NCBI RefSeq assembly: GCF_003417535.1
Contig: NZ_QVLS01000002.1
Coordinates: 434,001-498,000 of the forward strand
DNA: 64,000 bases
Direction: 5' to 3'
From: Hydrogenophaga borbori
GTDB taxonomy: Bacteria > Pseudomonadota > Gammaproteobacteria > Burkholderiales > Burkholderiaceae_C
In this document: positions 18,000 through 27,140 of the stretch, piece after piece
How positions within the stretch are numbered: the stretch's first letter is position 1
How the letters are laid out: each line of letters begins with the position of its first letter
Notes under the pieces: generated by a model
Database searches by the model: none
Seen by the model: only the letters and a program-made list of their open reading frames with translations
What the model was told of the DNA's origin: nothing
Program-made: the position numbers and the translations under genes

Positions 18000-19364
18000 A
18001 TGGCGCAGCGCACCCTCATCCGCGGCGCGTCCATCGTCACCATGGACGCGCAGGGCGACCTGCCCGCCGGCGATCTGCTGGTGGTGGACGACACCATCGA
18101 GGCCATCGCGCCGCGGCTGTCGGTGGACGGCGCGCGGGTGGTCGACGCCACCGGCTGCATCCTGGTGCCGGGCTTCGTCAACGCGCACATGCACACCTGG
18201 CAGACCGCGCTGCGCGGCGTCGCCGCCAACTGGACGCTGCTGCAGTACTTCAGGCACATGCACGCCGGCCTGGCCACGGTGTTCGGTCCCGAGGACCTGC
18301 GCATCGCCACGCTGGCGGGGGCGCTCAACCAGCTCAACTGCGGCACCACCACGTTGGTGGACTGGTGCCACAACAACCCCACGCCGGCGCACAGCGACGC
18401 GGCCGTCGACGCGTTGCTGGCCTCGGGCATTCGCGCGGCCTTCTTCCATGGCACGCCCAAGCCCGACCCCCAGCCGGGCCAGGTGCCGTTCTGGGAGGTG
18501 CCCCACCCGCGCGCCGAGGTCGAGCGCCTGCTCAAGGCCCACCAGGGCCGGCCGCTGCTCAGCGTGCACGCCGCCGTGCTGGGCCCGCACTACAGCACGC
18601 TGGAGGTGGCGGTGCACGACTTCCGCATGGCCCGCGACCTCGGCCTCATCGCCTCGCTTCACCAGGGCGGCGGTGCGCCGCGCACGCCCGAGGGTTGGGC
18701 GCACCTGGAAGCGCTGGGCTTGCTGGGCGAGCAGATCAACATCGTGCACGGCCACGCGCTGAGCGACGAGCAGCTCAAGCGCTTCTGTGGCCTGGGCATG
18801 AGCTTTTCGGCCGCGGCCGAGAACGAGATGACCCAGGGCCACGGCCACCCGCTCACGGGCCGGCTGCGCGCGCTGGGCCACGCGCCCTCGTTGGGCGTGG
18901 ACCTGGAAAGCGTGCTGGGCGGCGACATGATCGGCCAGGCGCGCATCGCGCTGGGCATGCAGCGCAGCCTGGACAACGAGGCCCACCGCGCCGCTCACGG
19001 CGGCATCCCGGACACCACCAGCATCACCACGCGAGAGGCGCTGGCCTGGATCACGGTCGAGGGCGCGCGCATGCTGCGCCAGCTGCACCGCATCGGCACC
19101 CTGGCCCCGGGCAAGCAGGCCGACCTGGTGCTGATCCGCGCGGACGGCTTGAACATGCAGCCCGTGCACGACCCGGTGAGCGCGGTGGTGTTCCAGGCCA
19201 CGCTGGCCAACATCGATTCGGTCATGGTCGCGGGGCAATGGCGCAAGCGCGCCGGCCAGCTCGTCGGCGTGGACCTGCCCCCCCTGCTCGCTGCGCTGCG
19301 CGCGTCGGGCGAGAAGATCATCCGCGCCATGGGCATGGGCGCATCGAATGGAGTTTTTGCATGA
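18000..19364 (+). CDS. Amidohydrolase-superfamily deaminase/chlorohydrolase-like protein (AtzA/cytosine-deaminase group)
   Basis: 454 aa. Subtype-III amidohydrolase with one metal site. The ligand motif is NAHMHTW near residue 62, the third His is in SLHQGGG, the fourth in NIVHGHAL, and the Asp in SLGVDLESVLGGD. It ends with the usual small beta-sandwich (GTLAPGKQADLVLI). Relatives deaminate purines or pyrimidines or dechlorinate triazines; the actual substrate is open. The following dehydrogenase starts within its stop (ATGA overlap), indicating coupled expression. Together with the maleylacetate reductase this suggests breakdown of a ring compound. Confidence 0.85.
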   Translation: MAQRTLIRGASIVTMDAQGDLPAGDLLVVDDTIEAIAPRLSVDGARVVDATGCILVPGFVNAHMHTWQTALRGVAANWTLLQYFRHMHAGLATVFGPEDLRIATLAGALNQLNCGTTTLVDWCHNNPTPAHSDAAVDALLASGIRAAFFHGTPKPDPQPGQVPFWEVPHPRAEVERLLKAHQGRPLLSVHAAVLGPHYSTLEVAVHDFRMARDLGLIASLHQGGGAPRTPEGWAHLEALGLLGEQINIVHGHALSDEQLKRFCGLGMSFSAAAENEMTQGHGHPLTGRLRALGHAPSLGVDLESVLGGDMIGQARIALGMQRSLDNEAHRAAHGGIPDTTSITTREALAWITVEGARMLRQLHRIGTLAPGKQADLVLIRADGLNMQPVHDPVSAVVFQATLANIDSVMVAGQWRKRAGQLVGVDLPPLLAALRASGEKIIRAMGMGASNGVFA

Positions 19365-20221
19365 AGGTTCACTTCATTGGCGTCGGCAAGATGGGCTTGC
19401 CCATGGCGCGCCACCTGCTCGCCGCCGGCCACGGTGTCACGGTGGAGGACCCGGCGTCGGACCGACTGGCGCTGGCGCGCGAGGCCGGCCTGGCGGTCGC
19501 CGATGGCCTGGCCCAGGCCGAGCTCATCGTTTCGTCGTTGCCGCACGACGGGGCGCTGCTCGCCGTGGGCGAGCGCGTGGCCGCGCACGCGTCGAAAGGC
19601 GCGGCCTGGGTGGACACCAGCACGGTGTCGCCCGAGGCCTCGGCCCGCGCGGCCGAGGCCTGCGCGCGCGCCGGGGTGCAGGTGCTGCGTTGCACCGTCT
19701 CGGGCAACAACCACATGGCCGAGGCCGCGCAGCTCACGGTGATGGCGTCGGGCCCGAAGGCGCTGCATGAGCGCCTGCTGCCCCTGCTGAGCCGCTGGGG
19801 GCCGACGCAGTTCTGGCTTGGCGAGGCCGAACAGGCGCGCCTGATGAAGCTGGTGGTGAACCTCATGATCGCGCAGACCAGCGCCATGCTGGCCGAGGCG
19901 CTGAGCCTGGGGCAGAAGGGCGGCCTGGCCTGGCAGGACATGTGGCGGGTCATCGGCGCCAGCGCCGTCGCCTCGCCCATCGTGAAGGCCAAGGGCGTGC
20001 AGCTGAGCCAGCGCGACTACACACCCACTTTCACCGTGGGACAGATGAACAAGGACATCGACCTCATCCTGGGCGAGGGCGCCCGCCTGCGGGTGCCCTT
20101 GACGCAGACGGCGGCCACGCGCCAGCTCATGTCGGCCGCGCAGGCCCAGGGCGACGAAGCCTTGGACTATGCGGCCATCATCCGCGTGGCGCAGCGGGCC
20201 GCCGGCCTGGACACCGATTGA
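19361..20221 (+). CDS. NAD(P)-dependent beta-hydroxyacid dehydrogenase (3-hydroxyisobutyrate dehydrogenase family)
   Basis: 286 aa. Rossmann motif GVGKMGLPMARHLLAAGH begins at residue 7. The family segment normally DGPVSGG is seen as RCTVSGNNHMAEAAQLTVMASG, with an unusual NN replacing the Gly-rich part. The catalytic Lys helix is present (LMKLVVNLMIAQTSAML). These enzymes oxidise 3-hydroxyisobutyrate, tartronate semialdehyde or similar beta-hydroxyacids. Its start overlaps the amidohydrolase stop and maleylacetate reductase follows 23 bases later. The altered active-site loop means the substrate is probably not hydroxyisobutyrate. Confidence 0.84.
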   Translation: MKVHFIGVGKMGLPMARHLLAAGHGVTVEDPASDRLALAREAGLAVADGLAQAELIVSSLPHDGALLAVGERVAAHASKGAAWVDTSTVSPEASARAAEACARAGVQVLRCTVSGNNHMAEAAQLTVMASGPKALHERLLPLLSRWGPTQFWLGEAEQARLMKLVVNLMIAQTSAMLAEALSLGQKGGLAWQDMWRVIGASAVASPIVKAKGVQLSQRDYTPTFTVGQMNKDIDLILGEGARLRVPLTQTAATRQLMSAAQAQGDEALDYAAIIRVAQRAAGLDTD

Positions 20222-20244
20222 CGCGACAGACAGAAAGGCAGCGC

Positions 20245-21309
20245 ATGCGATCGTTCGTTTATCAAGGCTTGCCCAGCCGCGTGGTGTTTGGCGCGGGTGC
20301 GCTGGCCCAGCTGCCGCAGGCCATCGAGGCCATGGGCGCGCGGCGCGCGCTGGTGCTGTGCACGCCGGAGCAGCGCGCCAGCGCCGAGCGCGTGGCGCAG
20401 TTGCTGGGCGACAGGGCCGCCGGCATCTTCGACCGCGCGGTGATGCATGTGCCGATCGAGACCGCGCGCGAGGCGCGCGAGGTGGCGCAGCGGCTCGGCG
20501 CGGACTGTGCCGTGGCCATCGGCGGTGGTTCCACCACCGGCCTGGGCAAGGCCATCGCGCTCGACTCGGGCCTGCCCATCCTGGCCATTCCCACCACCTA
20601 CGCGGGCTCGGAGATGACGCCGATCTACGGCATCACCGAGGCCGGCCTGAAGAAGACCGGCAAGGACCTGAAGGTGCTGCCGCGCAGCGTGATCTACGAC
20701 CCCGAGCTCACGCTGACGCTGCCCGTGGGCCTGAGCGTGACCAGCGGCCTCAACGCCATCGCGCACGCGGCCGAGGGGCTGTACTCGGCGGAGGGCAATC
20801 CGGTGATCGACCTGATGGCGGAGGAGGGGATCGCCGCCATCGGTCGCGCGCTGCCGCGCATCCGCGCGAGCGCCGGCGACGTGGAGGCGCGCGGCGACGC
20901 GCTGTACGGCGCCTGGCTGTGCGGCATCGTGCTGGGCTCGGTGGGCATGGCGCTGCACCACAAGCTGTGCCACACCCTCGGCGGCAGCTTCAACCTGCCG
21001 CACGCCGAGACGCACACCGTGGTGCTACCGCACGCGCTGGCCTACAACGCGGCCGCGGCGCCGCAGGCCATGCGGCGCATCGCGCGGGCCCTGGGGCGCG
21101 ACGACGGGCAGGCCGCGCGGGCGGTGTTCGACCTGGCGAAGGACAACGGCGCGCCGGTGGCGCTGCGCGACCTCGGCATGAAGGCCGAGGACCTGGACCG
21201 CGCGGGCGAGATCGCCTTGCAGAACCAGTACCCGAACCCGCGCCCCCTGGAGGGGCGGGCCATCCGAGCGCTCTTGCAGGCGGCCTGGGAGGGCGCGCCG
21301 CCGGCCTGA
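20245..21309 (+). CDS. Maleylacetate reductase (iron-alcohol-dehydrogenase family)
   Basis: 354 aa, the typical length. Maleylacetate reductase converts maleylacetate to 3-oxoadipate with NAD(P)H, the step after ring cleavage of hydroxyquinol or chlorocatechol. Family marks are the dinucleotide-binding GGGSTTGLGKA, PTTYAGSEMTPIYGIT and HHKLCHTLGGSFNLPHAETH, whose His residues line the metal site. It lies at the end of a three-gene plus-strand set. No hydroxyquinol dioxygenase is encoded nearby, so the pathway is incomplete in this window. GGCAG upstream is a modest ribosome-binding site. Confidence 0.88.
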   Translation: MRSFVYQGLPSRVVFGAGALAQLPQAIEAMGARRALVLCTPEQRASAERVAQLLGDRAAGIFDRAVMHVPIETAREAREVAQRLGADCAVAIGGGSTTGLGKAIALDSGLPILAIPTTYAGSEMTPIYGITEAGLKKTGKDLKVLPRSVIYDPELTLTLPVGLSVTSGLNAIAHAAEGLYSAEGNPVIDLMAEEGIAAIGRALPRIRASAGDVEARGDALYGAWLCGIVLGSVGMALHHKLCHTLGGSFNLPHAETHTVVLPHALAYNAAAAPQAMRRIARALGRDDGQAARAVFDLAKDNGAPVALRDLGMKAEDLDRAGEIALQNQYPNPRPLEGRAIRALLQAAWEGAPPA

Positions 21310-21317
21310 ATGGCCGG

Positions 21318-21335
21318 GGCCGCCCCCGTGCGGCC
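21318..21335. terminator. Short hairpin at a convergent gene junction
   Basis: GGCCGC (21318-21323) and GCGGCC (21330-21335) enclose CCCCGT in the 27-base gap between the maleylacetate reductase gene and the convergent CBS/DUF21 gene. There is no T-run, so if it terminates transcription it does so weakly or with help from Rho. Confidence 0.3.
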
Positions 21336-21336
21336 G

Positions 21337-22659
21337 TCAGCTGTCCGAGCGCTCGCCCTCGGGCGCGGGCGGATCGATGGGCAGCTGGGTGGCCAGCACC
21401 TTGTCGATGGTTCGCCCGTCCATGTCCACGATCTCCAGGCGCCAGCCTTCCCAGGTGGCGCAGTCGCCGACGCGCGGCAGGCGGCCCGTCAGCAGCATCA
21501 GCATGCCGCTGAGGGTGTGGTAGCGGCCGCGCTCTTCGTCGGGCACGCTGAGCAGCCCCAGCCGGTCTTTCAGCTCGGGCACGGGGATGTGGCCGTCGAG
21601 CAGCCAGGAGCCGTCCTCGCGCTGCATGGCCCAGGCGGTTTCCGGGTCGCGCGGTTGGAACTCGCCCGTGATCGCTTCGATGAGGTCCTGCAGCGTGACG
21701 ATGCCCTGCAGCTCGCCGTACTCGTCGATCACGAAGGCCATCTGCACGTCGGAGAGGCGGAAGTTGTCCAGCAGCTCCATGCCCGTGATGGTCTCGGGCA
21801 CGTACAGGGGCGTTTGCAGCGGCTGCTCGGCCAGTTCGCGCGCCGTGCCGCGGATGGCCTGCGCCAGCCATTGGCGCGCGTTGAGCACGCCCTGCAGCTG
21901 GCCCAGGTTGCCCTTGACCACCGGAAAGCGCGAATGGTTGCTGCTTTCCACGCGCGCCATGTTGACCTCGAAGGGCTCCTCCAGGTCGAGCACCACCACA
22001 TCGCTGCGCGGCACCATCAGCGAGCCGATCTGGCGATCGTCGAGCCGGAACACGTTGCGCACCATGGCGTGCTCGTGCGATTCGATCACGCCCGCGCTGG
22101 TGCCCTCGGCCAGCATGGCGTGGATTTCCTCCTCGGTGACGGCGTTGGCGTTGCCTTCTTTGACGCCCAGCAGGCGCAGCAGCGCGCGCGTGGACACCGA
22201 CAGCAGGATCACGAACGGCTTGGTGGCCTTGGACAGCCAGTCGATGGGCCGCGCCACCAGACGCGCCAGCGATTCGGGGTAGGTCTGACCCAAGCGCTTG
22301 GGCACCAGCTCGCCCACCACGATGGAGAAGTAGGTGATGACCACCACCACCAGCGCGGTGGCTCCGAACTGGCTGGCCTGTTCGGGCGCGCCCAGGCTTT
22401 GCAGCCAGATGGCCAGCGGCCCGGCCAGGGCGGCCTCGCCGACGATGCCGTTGAGCACGCCGATGGAGGTGATGCCGATCTGGATGGTGGAGAGGAAGCG
22501 GTTCGGGTCTTCCCCGAGCTTGACGGCCGCGGCGGCCGCGCCGTCGCCTTCGTCGATGAGTTTCTGCAGTCGCGCCTTGCGCGCGGTGACGAGCGCCAGC
22601 TCCGACATGGCGAAGACGCCGTTGAGGAGGATGAGCGCGATCAGTAAGGCAATTTCCAT
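21337..22659 (-). CDS. CNNM/CorC-type membrane protein with DUF21, CBS pair and transporter-associated domain
   Basis: 440 aa. Order: a DUF21 (CNNM) four-helix transmembrane domain from residue 1 to about 190, a CBS pair (about 205-335, with MVPRSDVVVLD and VIDEYGELQGIVTLQDLIEAI) and a C-terminal CorC_HlyC domain. These proteins are annotated as hemolysins but are now linked to magnesium and other divalent-cation export and to cation homeostasis. Length and architecture are complete. Haemolytic activity should not be assumed. Confidence 0.9.
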   Translation of the reverse strand: MEIALLIALILLNGVFAMSELALVTARKARLQKLIDEGDGAAAAAVKLGEDPNRFLSTIQIGITSIGVLNGIVGEAALAGPLAIWLQSLGAPEQASQFGATALVVVVITYFSIVVGELVPKRLGQTYPESLARLVARPIDWLSKATKPFVILLSVSTRALLRLLGVKEGNANAVTEEEIHAMLAEGTSAGVIESHEHAMVRNVFRLDDRQIGSLMVPRSDVVVLDLEEPFEVNMARVESSNHSRFPVVKGNLGQLQGVLNARQWLAQAIRGTARELAEQPLQTPLYVPETITGMELLDNFRLSDVQMAFVIDEYGELQGIVTLQDLIEAITGEFQPRDPETAWAMQREDGSWLLDGHIPVPELKDRLGLLSVPDEERGRYHTLSGMLMLLTGRLPRVGDCATWEGWRLEIVDMDGRTIDKVLATQLPIDPPAPEGERSDS

Positions 22660-22747
22660 GGGGGTGTGTCAAGCAAGTGCCGGGCCGTCCGCGGTGGCGC
22701 GCGGGTGGCGCCACGTCGGGGCGGACGGAGCAGGAAAGGGGCGTGGC

Positions 22748-23077
22748 TCAGGCGCGCCGGGGCGGGCGGAACGGTCCGTCCAGCAGGGGCGCCGGCGGCG
22801 GACCCAGGTCGGCCGGCGCCTGGGCCGGGGTCATCACGTGGGACAGCGGTGGCGCGGCGCGCCGCTGCAGCGTGTCGGGCAGGTCGGGGAGCTCGTCGCC
22901 CAGCGCGTGTTCCAGGTCGGCCAGGCCTTTCTGGCTTTTGGCGAGCGGGTGGTTCGCGTTGGCGTCGATCAGCGCGTCGGCCGCGCGCGGCACGTCGACG
23001 ATGTGGTCGGGGATGCCGAAGCCCACCACCCCGAGCAGGAAATGGCAGGCGAACAGCGCAATGAGCCAGCGGCGCAT
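22748..23077 (-). CDS. Small predicted exported or membrane-anchored protein of unknown function
   Basis: 109 aa. Residues 3-20 form a hydrophobic signal or anchor (WLIALFACHFLLGVVGFG). The rest is polar and Pro/Ala-rich and ends in a basic PPRR tail. Coding potential is supported by the signal-like N-terminus and by its position in line with genes on the same strand (50 bases after the antiporter, 88 before the DUF21 gene). I recognise no domain. Confidence 0.62.
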   Translation of the reverse strand: MRRWLIALFACHFLLGVVGFGIPDHIVDVPRAADALIDANANHPLAKSQKGLADLEHALGDELPDLPDTLQRRAAPPLSHVMTPAQAPADLGPPPAPLLDGPFRPPRRA

Positions 23078-23126
23078 AAGAGCGGCGATTTTACGAAACC
23101 GTCCCGCGGGACCTTGGCAGGCCCCG

Positions 23127-24830
23127 TCAATGCGCCTTTTCCAGCGGCGGTGGCGCCAGCACGTGGCGCGCCATGGCGTGCGCCAGTTCGGCCTCGCCCA
23201 GGAACACCGTGCCCACGCCCGCGGCCTTCATGCGCTCGGCCTCGTCCTCGTTGTGCGAGCGCACCACGATCTGTATCTCGGGGTTGAGCGTGCGCGCGGT
23301 CTCGATCATCTGGTGCAGCGACAGCGTGTCCTGGGTGGCGATGACCAGCATGCGGGCCTGCGCAATGTGGGCCTGGATCAGCACCTCGGGATCGCCCGCG
23401 TTGCCCACCACGGCGGCCATCCCCTTGGCGCGCAGGGCTTCCACCCGCTCGCGGTTCTGGTCGGCCACCACGAAGGGCTGCCCCGCCGCCTTGAGCGCCT
23501 GCGCGATGCGCCGGCCCACGCGGCCGTAGCCCACCAGCACCACCTGGCGCGACAGGTACTTGGCCTCGGTGCTGCGCGGCAGCTCGGCCAGCGGGTCGTC
23601 GCGCGCCTCCAGGCGGCGGACCAGCAAGGAGTGCTCGCGCAGCAGCTGGCGCAGCGGCTCGATGGCCTTGAACAGCAGGGGGTTGAGGGCGATGGAGATC
23701 AACGCGCCTGCCAGCACCAGGCTGTGGCCCTCGTCGGGCATGAGCCCCAGCTGGGCGCCCAGTCCCACCAGGATGAAGGAGAACTCGCCGATCTGCGCCA
23801 GGCTGGCCGAGATGGTGAGCGCGGTGTGCAGCGGGTAGCGCATCAGCAGCACCAGGGCCACCGCCGCCAGCGACTTGCCCACCACGATGATGGCCACCAC
23901 GCCGAGCACGTGGACCGGCTCCTCGATCAGCACGTAGGGATCGAACAGCATGCCCACCGAAACGAAGAACAGCACCGCGAAGGCGTCGCGCAGCGGCAGC
24001 GATTCTTCGGCTGCGCGGTGGCTGAACTCGGATTCGCGCAGCACCATGCCGGCGAAGAAGGCGCCCAGAGCGAAGGACACGCCGAACAGCTCGGCCGAGG
24101 CGAAGGCGATGCCCAGGGCCGCGGCCACCACGCACAGCGTGAACAGCTCGCGCGAGCCGGTGCGCGTGACCTGCCACAGCAGCCAGGGGAAGAGCTTGCG
24201 CCCCACCAGCAGCATGAGGGCGACGAAGCCGCCCACGCGCAGCAGCGTCAAGCCCAGGGCGGTGCCCACGGACTCGGCGCCGCTGCTGTCGGGCGGGTGG
24301 CCGCCCAGGAAGCCGGCCAGCGGCGGCAGCAGCACCAGCACGAGAACCATGGCCAGGTCTTCCACCACCAGCCAGCCGACCGCGATGCGTCCCGTGATGG
24401 AGCCCAGGATGCCCAGGCTTTCCAGCGCGCGCAGCAGCACCACCGTGCTGGCCACCGACAGCGAGATGCCCAGCACCAGCGCGGGGCCGATGGCCCAGCC
24501 CCACCAGCTCGCCATGGCCATGCCCATCAGCGTGGCCACCACCATCTGCACCACGGCACCGGGCAGGGCGATCTTGCGCACCGAGAGCAGGTCGTCGAGC
24601 GAGAAGTGCAGGCCCACGCCGAACATCAGCAGCATCACGCCGATCTCGGCGAGTTGCGAGGCGATCTCGGTGTCGGCCACGAAACCGGGTGTGTAGGGGC
24701 CGATGATCACGCCCGCCAGCAGGTAGCCCACCAGGGCCGGCAGCTTCACGCGCGCACAGATGAACCCCAGGATCAGCGCCAGCCCGAGTCCGGCGGCGAT
24801 CGTGTTGATCAACGTGAGGTTGGTGTGCAT
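23127..24830 (-). CDS. CPA2-family potassium/proton antiporter with RCK domain (KefB/YbaL-like)
   Basis: 567 aa. The N-terminal half has about 12-13 helices of the cation:proton antiporter-2 fold with LVGYLLAGVIIGPYTPGF. The C-terminal half holds a TrkA-N/RCK nucleotide-binding domain opening with LVGYGRVGRRIAQAL. This matches glutathione- or nucleotide-gated potassium efflux systems; the YbaL type fits best because no KefF/KefG ancillary gene is adjacent. It should act in the inner membrane in potassium and pH homeostasis. Confidence 0.9.
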   Translation of the reverse strand: MHTNLTLINTIAAGLGLALILGFICARVKLPALVGYLLAGVIIGPYTPGFVADTEIASQLAEIGVMLLMFGVGLHFSLDDLLSVRKIALPGAVVQMVVATLMGMAMASWWGWAIGPALVLGISLSVASTVVLLRALESLGILGSITGRIAVGWLVVEDLAMVLVLVLLPPLAGFLGGHPPDSSGAESVGTALGLTLLRVGGFVALMLLVGRKLFPWLLWQVTRTGSRELFTLCVVAAALGIAFASAELFGVSFALGAFFAGMVLRESEFSHRAAEESLPLRDAFAVLFFVSVGMLFDPYVLIEEPVHVLGVVAIIVVGKSLAAVALVLLMRYPLHTALTISASLAQIGEFSFILVGLGAQLGLMPDEGHSLVLAGALISIALNPLLFKAIEPLRQLLREHSLLVRRLEARDDPLAELPRSTEAKYLSRQVVLVGYGRVGRRIAQALKAAGQPFVVADQNRERVEALRAKGMAAVVGNAGDPEVLIQAHIAQARMLVIATQDTLSLHQMIETARTLNPEIQIVVRSHNEDEAERMKAAGVGTVFLGEAELAHAMARHVLAPPPLEKAH

Positions 24831-24915
24831 GCGGCGGCTGGGGCGGTGGGTGGCGCGGGGACAGAGGCACCCGAGTGTCGCGCAATTTCGCGCCTGGCCC
24901 GGGCGCTGGCATTTC

Positions 24916-25833
24916 TCATTGGGCGAGCGACTGGCCGTGAGCCTTCACGATCTCCAGGAAGCGCCGCAACCGCGCGGTCTGGAAGCGCGCCGGCGGGTAC
25001 ACGAGCTGCACCGGCAGTGGCTCGGCGCGCCAGTCGGGCACCAGATGCACCAGCCGACCCTCGCGCAGGTCCTCCGCCACCAGCCAGGCCGACACCACGG
25101 CCACGCCCAGTCCGGCCAGCACCGCGCTGCGCAGCGCATACAGGCTGTCGGTGCGCAGGCGAGGGCGGATGTCGAAGCGCAGCGCGGCGCCACCGCCCAC
25201 GGGGTTGAGCACCACGCGGTCGCGGTAGTAGGTCTGCAGCGCCAGCCAGGGCAGTTCGCGCAGTTGCTCGGGCGCGCGCGGCGCCTTGTGCAGGTCCAGC
25301 AGCGCGGGCGCGCCGATCACGATGCGCGGCAGCTCGAACAGCGGCACGGCCACCAGGTTGGGGTCGCGCACCTTGCCGACCTGGATCGCGCAGTCGATGC
25401 CCTCGGCGACGAAATCGGCCTCGCGGTCGGCGAGCAGCCACTCCACGCGCACCTCGGGGTGGGCGCGCAGGTACTGCGCCAGCGGGGCCACCAGTTGCTC
25501 CTGCCCCAGCGCATGCGGCACCAGCACCTTCAGGGTGCCACTGGCCGAGCGCCGCGAGCCGCGCAGCTCCTCCTGCATGGCGTCCCATTCGTCGATCAGC
25601 GAGCGCGCCATGGCCAGGCAGCGCTCGCCGTCGGGCGTGAGCGTGGCCGCATGGGTGGAGCGGCGCAGCAGGCGCACGCCGAAGTGGCGCTCCAGCGCCT
25701 GCAGGCGGCGGCTCACGGTGGGCTGCGTGGTGTCCAGGCGCTGGGCCGCCGCCGAGAGGCTGCCGCTCTCCACGATGCGCACGAAGGTCTGCAGCAGTTC
25801 GATGCGGTCGAGGGCGAGAGGGGCTTCTTTCAT
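24916..25833 (-). CDS. LysR-type transcriptional regulator
   Basis: 305 aa. The winged HTH occupies residues 9-67, with FVRIVESGSLSAAAQRLDTTQPTVSRRLQALE. The effector domain of two Rossmann-like lobes follows. It belongs to the CrgA/DsdC-like group that often controls a divergent exporter. It is divergent from the MFS gene at 25931, and a T-N11-A box with a perfect short dyad lies 12 bases before its own start, consistent with autoregulation and control of the transporter. Confidence 0.93.
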   Translation of the reverse strand: MKEAPLALDRIELLQTFVRIVESGSLSAAAQRLDTTQPTVSRRLQALERHFGVRLLRRSTHAATLTPDGERCLAMARSLIDEWDAMQEELRGSRRSASGTLKVLVPHALGQEQLVAPLAQYLRAHPEVRVEWLLADREADFVAEGIDCAIQVGKVRDPNLVAVPLFELPRIVIGAPALLDLHKAPRAPEQLRELPWLALQTYYRDRVVLNPVGGGAALRFDIRPRLRTDSLYALRSAVLAGLGVAVVSAWLVAEDLREGRLVHLVPDWRAEPLPVQLVYPPARFQTARLRRFLEIVKAHGQSLAQ

Positions 25834-25845
25834 GCGTTGAGCGTA

Positions 25846-25858
25846 TGAAGTTAGTTCA
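25846..25858. promoter_or_regulatory. LysR-type T-N11-A box
   Basis: TGAAGTTAGTTCA at 25846-25858 has 4-base inverted arms (TGAA/TTCA) and fits the T-N11-A core of LysR-regulator sites. It lies in the 97-base divergent region between the LysR gene and the MFS gene, close to the regulator start, a usual place for the autoregulatory recognition site. Confidence 0.5.
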
Positions 25859-25930
25859 CGGGACAGTCTATCCCGGGCGCTGATATAAGGGAAAAATCCG
25901 CGCTATTCCGTTTTTTGCTCAGGAGTTCTC

Positions 25931-27112
25931 GTGTCTTCCATTCATATGACGCATGACCAGAAGGAGGGCCGTGCCGCGCCCGCCGGCCTGCCCGCGCTGC
26001 TCGCGGCTGGCGCCGGCTTCAGCGTCGCCTCGATCTACTACAGCCAGCCCATGCTGCCCGAGCTGGCGCGAGGCCTGCAGGCCGGCGAGGGCGCCATCGG
26101 GGCAGTGCCCATGCTCACGCAGCTCGGCTACGCCGCCGGCATCCTGCTGCTGGCGCCGCTGGGCGACCGCTACGACCGCCGCCGCGTGATGCTGGTGAAG
26201 GCGGGTCTGCTCGCGCTGGCACTGCTGGCCAGCGCATTCGCGCCGGGTGTCGCCGTGTTGCTGGCTGCGAGCCTGTTCGTGGGCGTCACCGCTTCGCTCG
26301 CGCAGGACTTCGTGCCCGCGGCCGTCTCGATCGCGCCAGAACACAGCCGCGGCCGGGCCGTGGGTGCGGTGATGACGGGGCTGCTGTCGCGCGTGGTCAG
26401 TGGCCTGGTCACGCAGGCGCTGGGTTGGCGCGCGATGTTCGGCCTGGCCGCCGCGAGCGTGGTGCTGCTGGCGCTGGTGGTGTTCTGGCGTGTTCCCGCT
26501 TTCCCCCCGGCCACGCGGCTGGGCTATGGCGAGCTGTTGGCCTCCCTCGCCAGCCTGTGGCGCCGGCACCCGCCGCTGCGCCGCGCCGCGTGGGCGCAGG
26601 CCTTGCTGGGCGTGGGCTTCAGCGCCTTCTGGTCCACGCTGGCCGTGATGCTGCACGCACGATTCGGCCTGGGCAGCGGCGCGGCGGGGGCCTTCGGGCT
26701 CGCCGGCGCGGCGGGGGCGCTGGCCGCGCCGCTCGCCGGCCGCCTGGCCGATCGGCACGGCCCGCGCCGCGTGGCCTTGTTGGGCGCCGGCGTGGCGGCG
26801 CTGGCCTACGCGCTGATGCTGGGCATGGAGGTGCTGCCGGCGCCGGCACAGTTGCTGCTGCTGGTGCTCGGCGCCATCGGCCTCGACTTCGGCTTCCAGG
26901 CCGCGCTCATCGCGCACCAGAGCACGGTCTACGGCCTGGACGCGGCCGCGCGCAGCCGGCTCAACGCCATGCTCATCACGGCCATGTTCGTGGGCATGGC
27001 CAGCGGCTCGGTGGTGGGGGCACTGGCGTTCGCGCATGGCGGCTGGCCGGCCGTCGCCGCCATCGGCGTGGCGAGCGCGGCCCTGGCCCTGCTGTGGCGC
27101 TGGCGGGCATAG
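25931..27112 (+). CDS. MFS transporter, YnfM/arabinose-efflux-like
   Basis: 393 aa with about 12 helices. It starts at a GTG placed 5 bases after AGGAG (25921-25925). The N-terminal segment SVASIYYSQPMLPELARGL and the loop PLGDRYDRRRVML after helix 2 are typical of the YnfM-type subfamily of exporters. Controlled most probably by the divergent LysR protein. Cargo unknown. It ends 91 bases before the polyphosphate kinase gene, which has its own promoter elements. Confidence 0.88.
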   Translation: MSSIHMTHDQKEGRAAPAGLPALLAAGAGFSVASIYYSQPMLPELARGLQAGEGAIGAVPMLTQLGYAAGILLLAPLGDRYDRRRVMLVKAGLLALALLASAFAPGVAVLLAASLFVGVTASLAQDFVPAAVSIAPEHSRGRAVGAVMTGLLSRVVSGLVTQALGWRAMFGLAAASVVLLALVVFWRVPAFPPATRLGYGELLASLASLWRRHPPLRRAAWAQALLGVGFSAFWSTLAVMLHARFGLGSGAAGAFGLAGAAGALAAPLAGRLADRHGPRRVALLGAGVAALAYALMLGMEVLPAPAQLLLLVLGAIGLDFGFQAALIAHQSTVYGLDAAARSRLNAMLITAMFVGMASGSVVGALAFAHGGWPAVAAIGVASAALALLWRWRA

Positions 27113-27140
27113 CGCAGCCCGGTGCACGGGCTTCGTGTGA

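Noticed and set aside
25855-25889. TTCACG and TATAAG as -35/-10 promoter of the MFS gene
   Set aside because: The spacer would be 23 bases, too long for a sigma-70 promoter.
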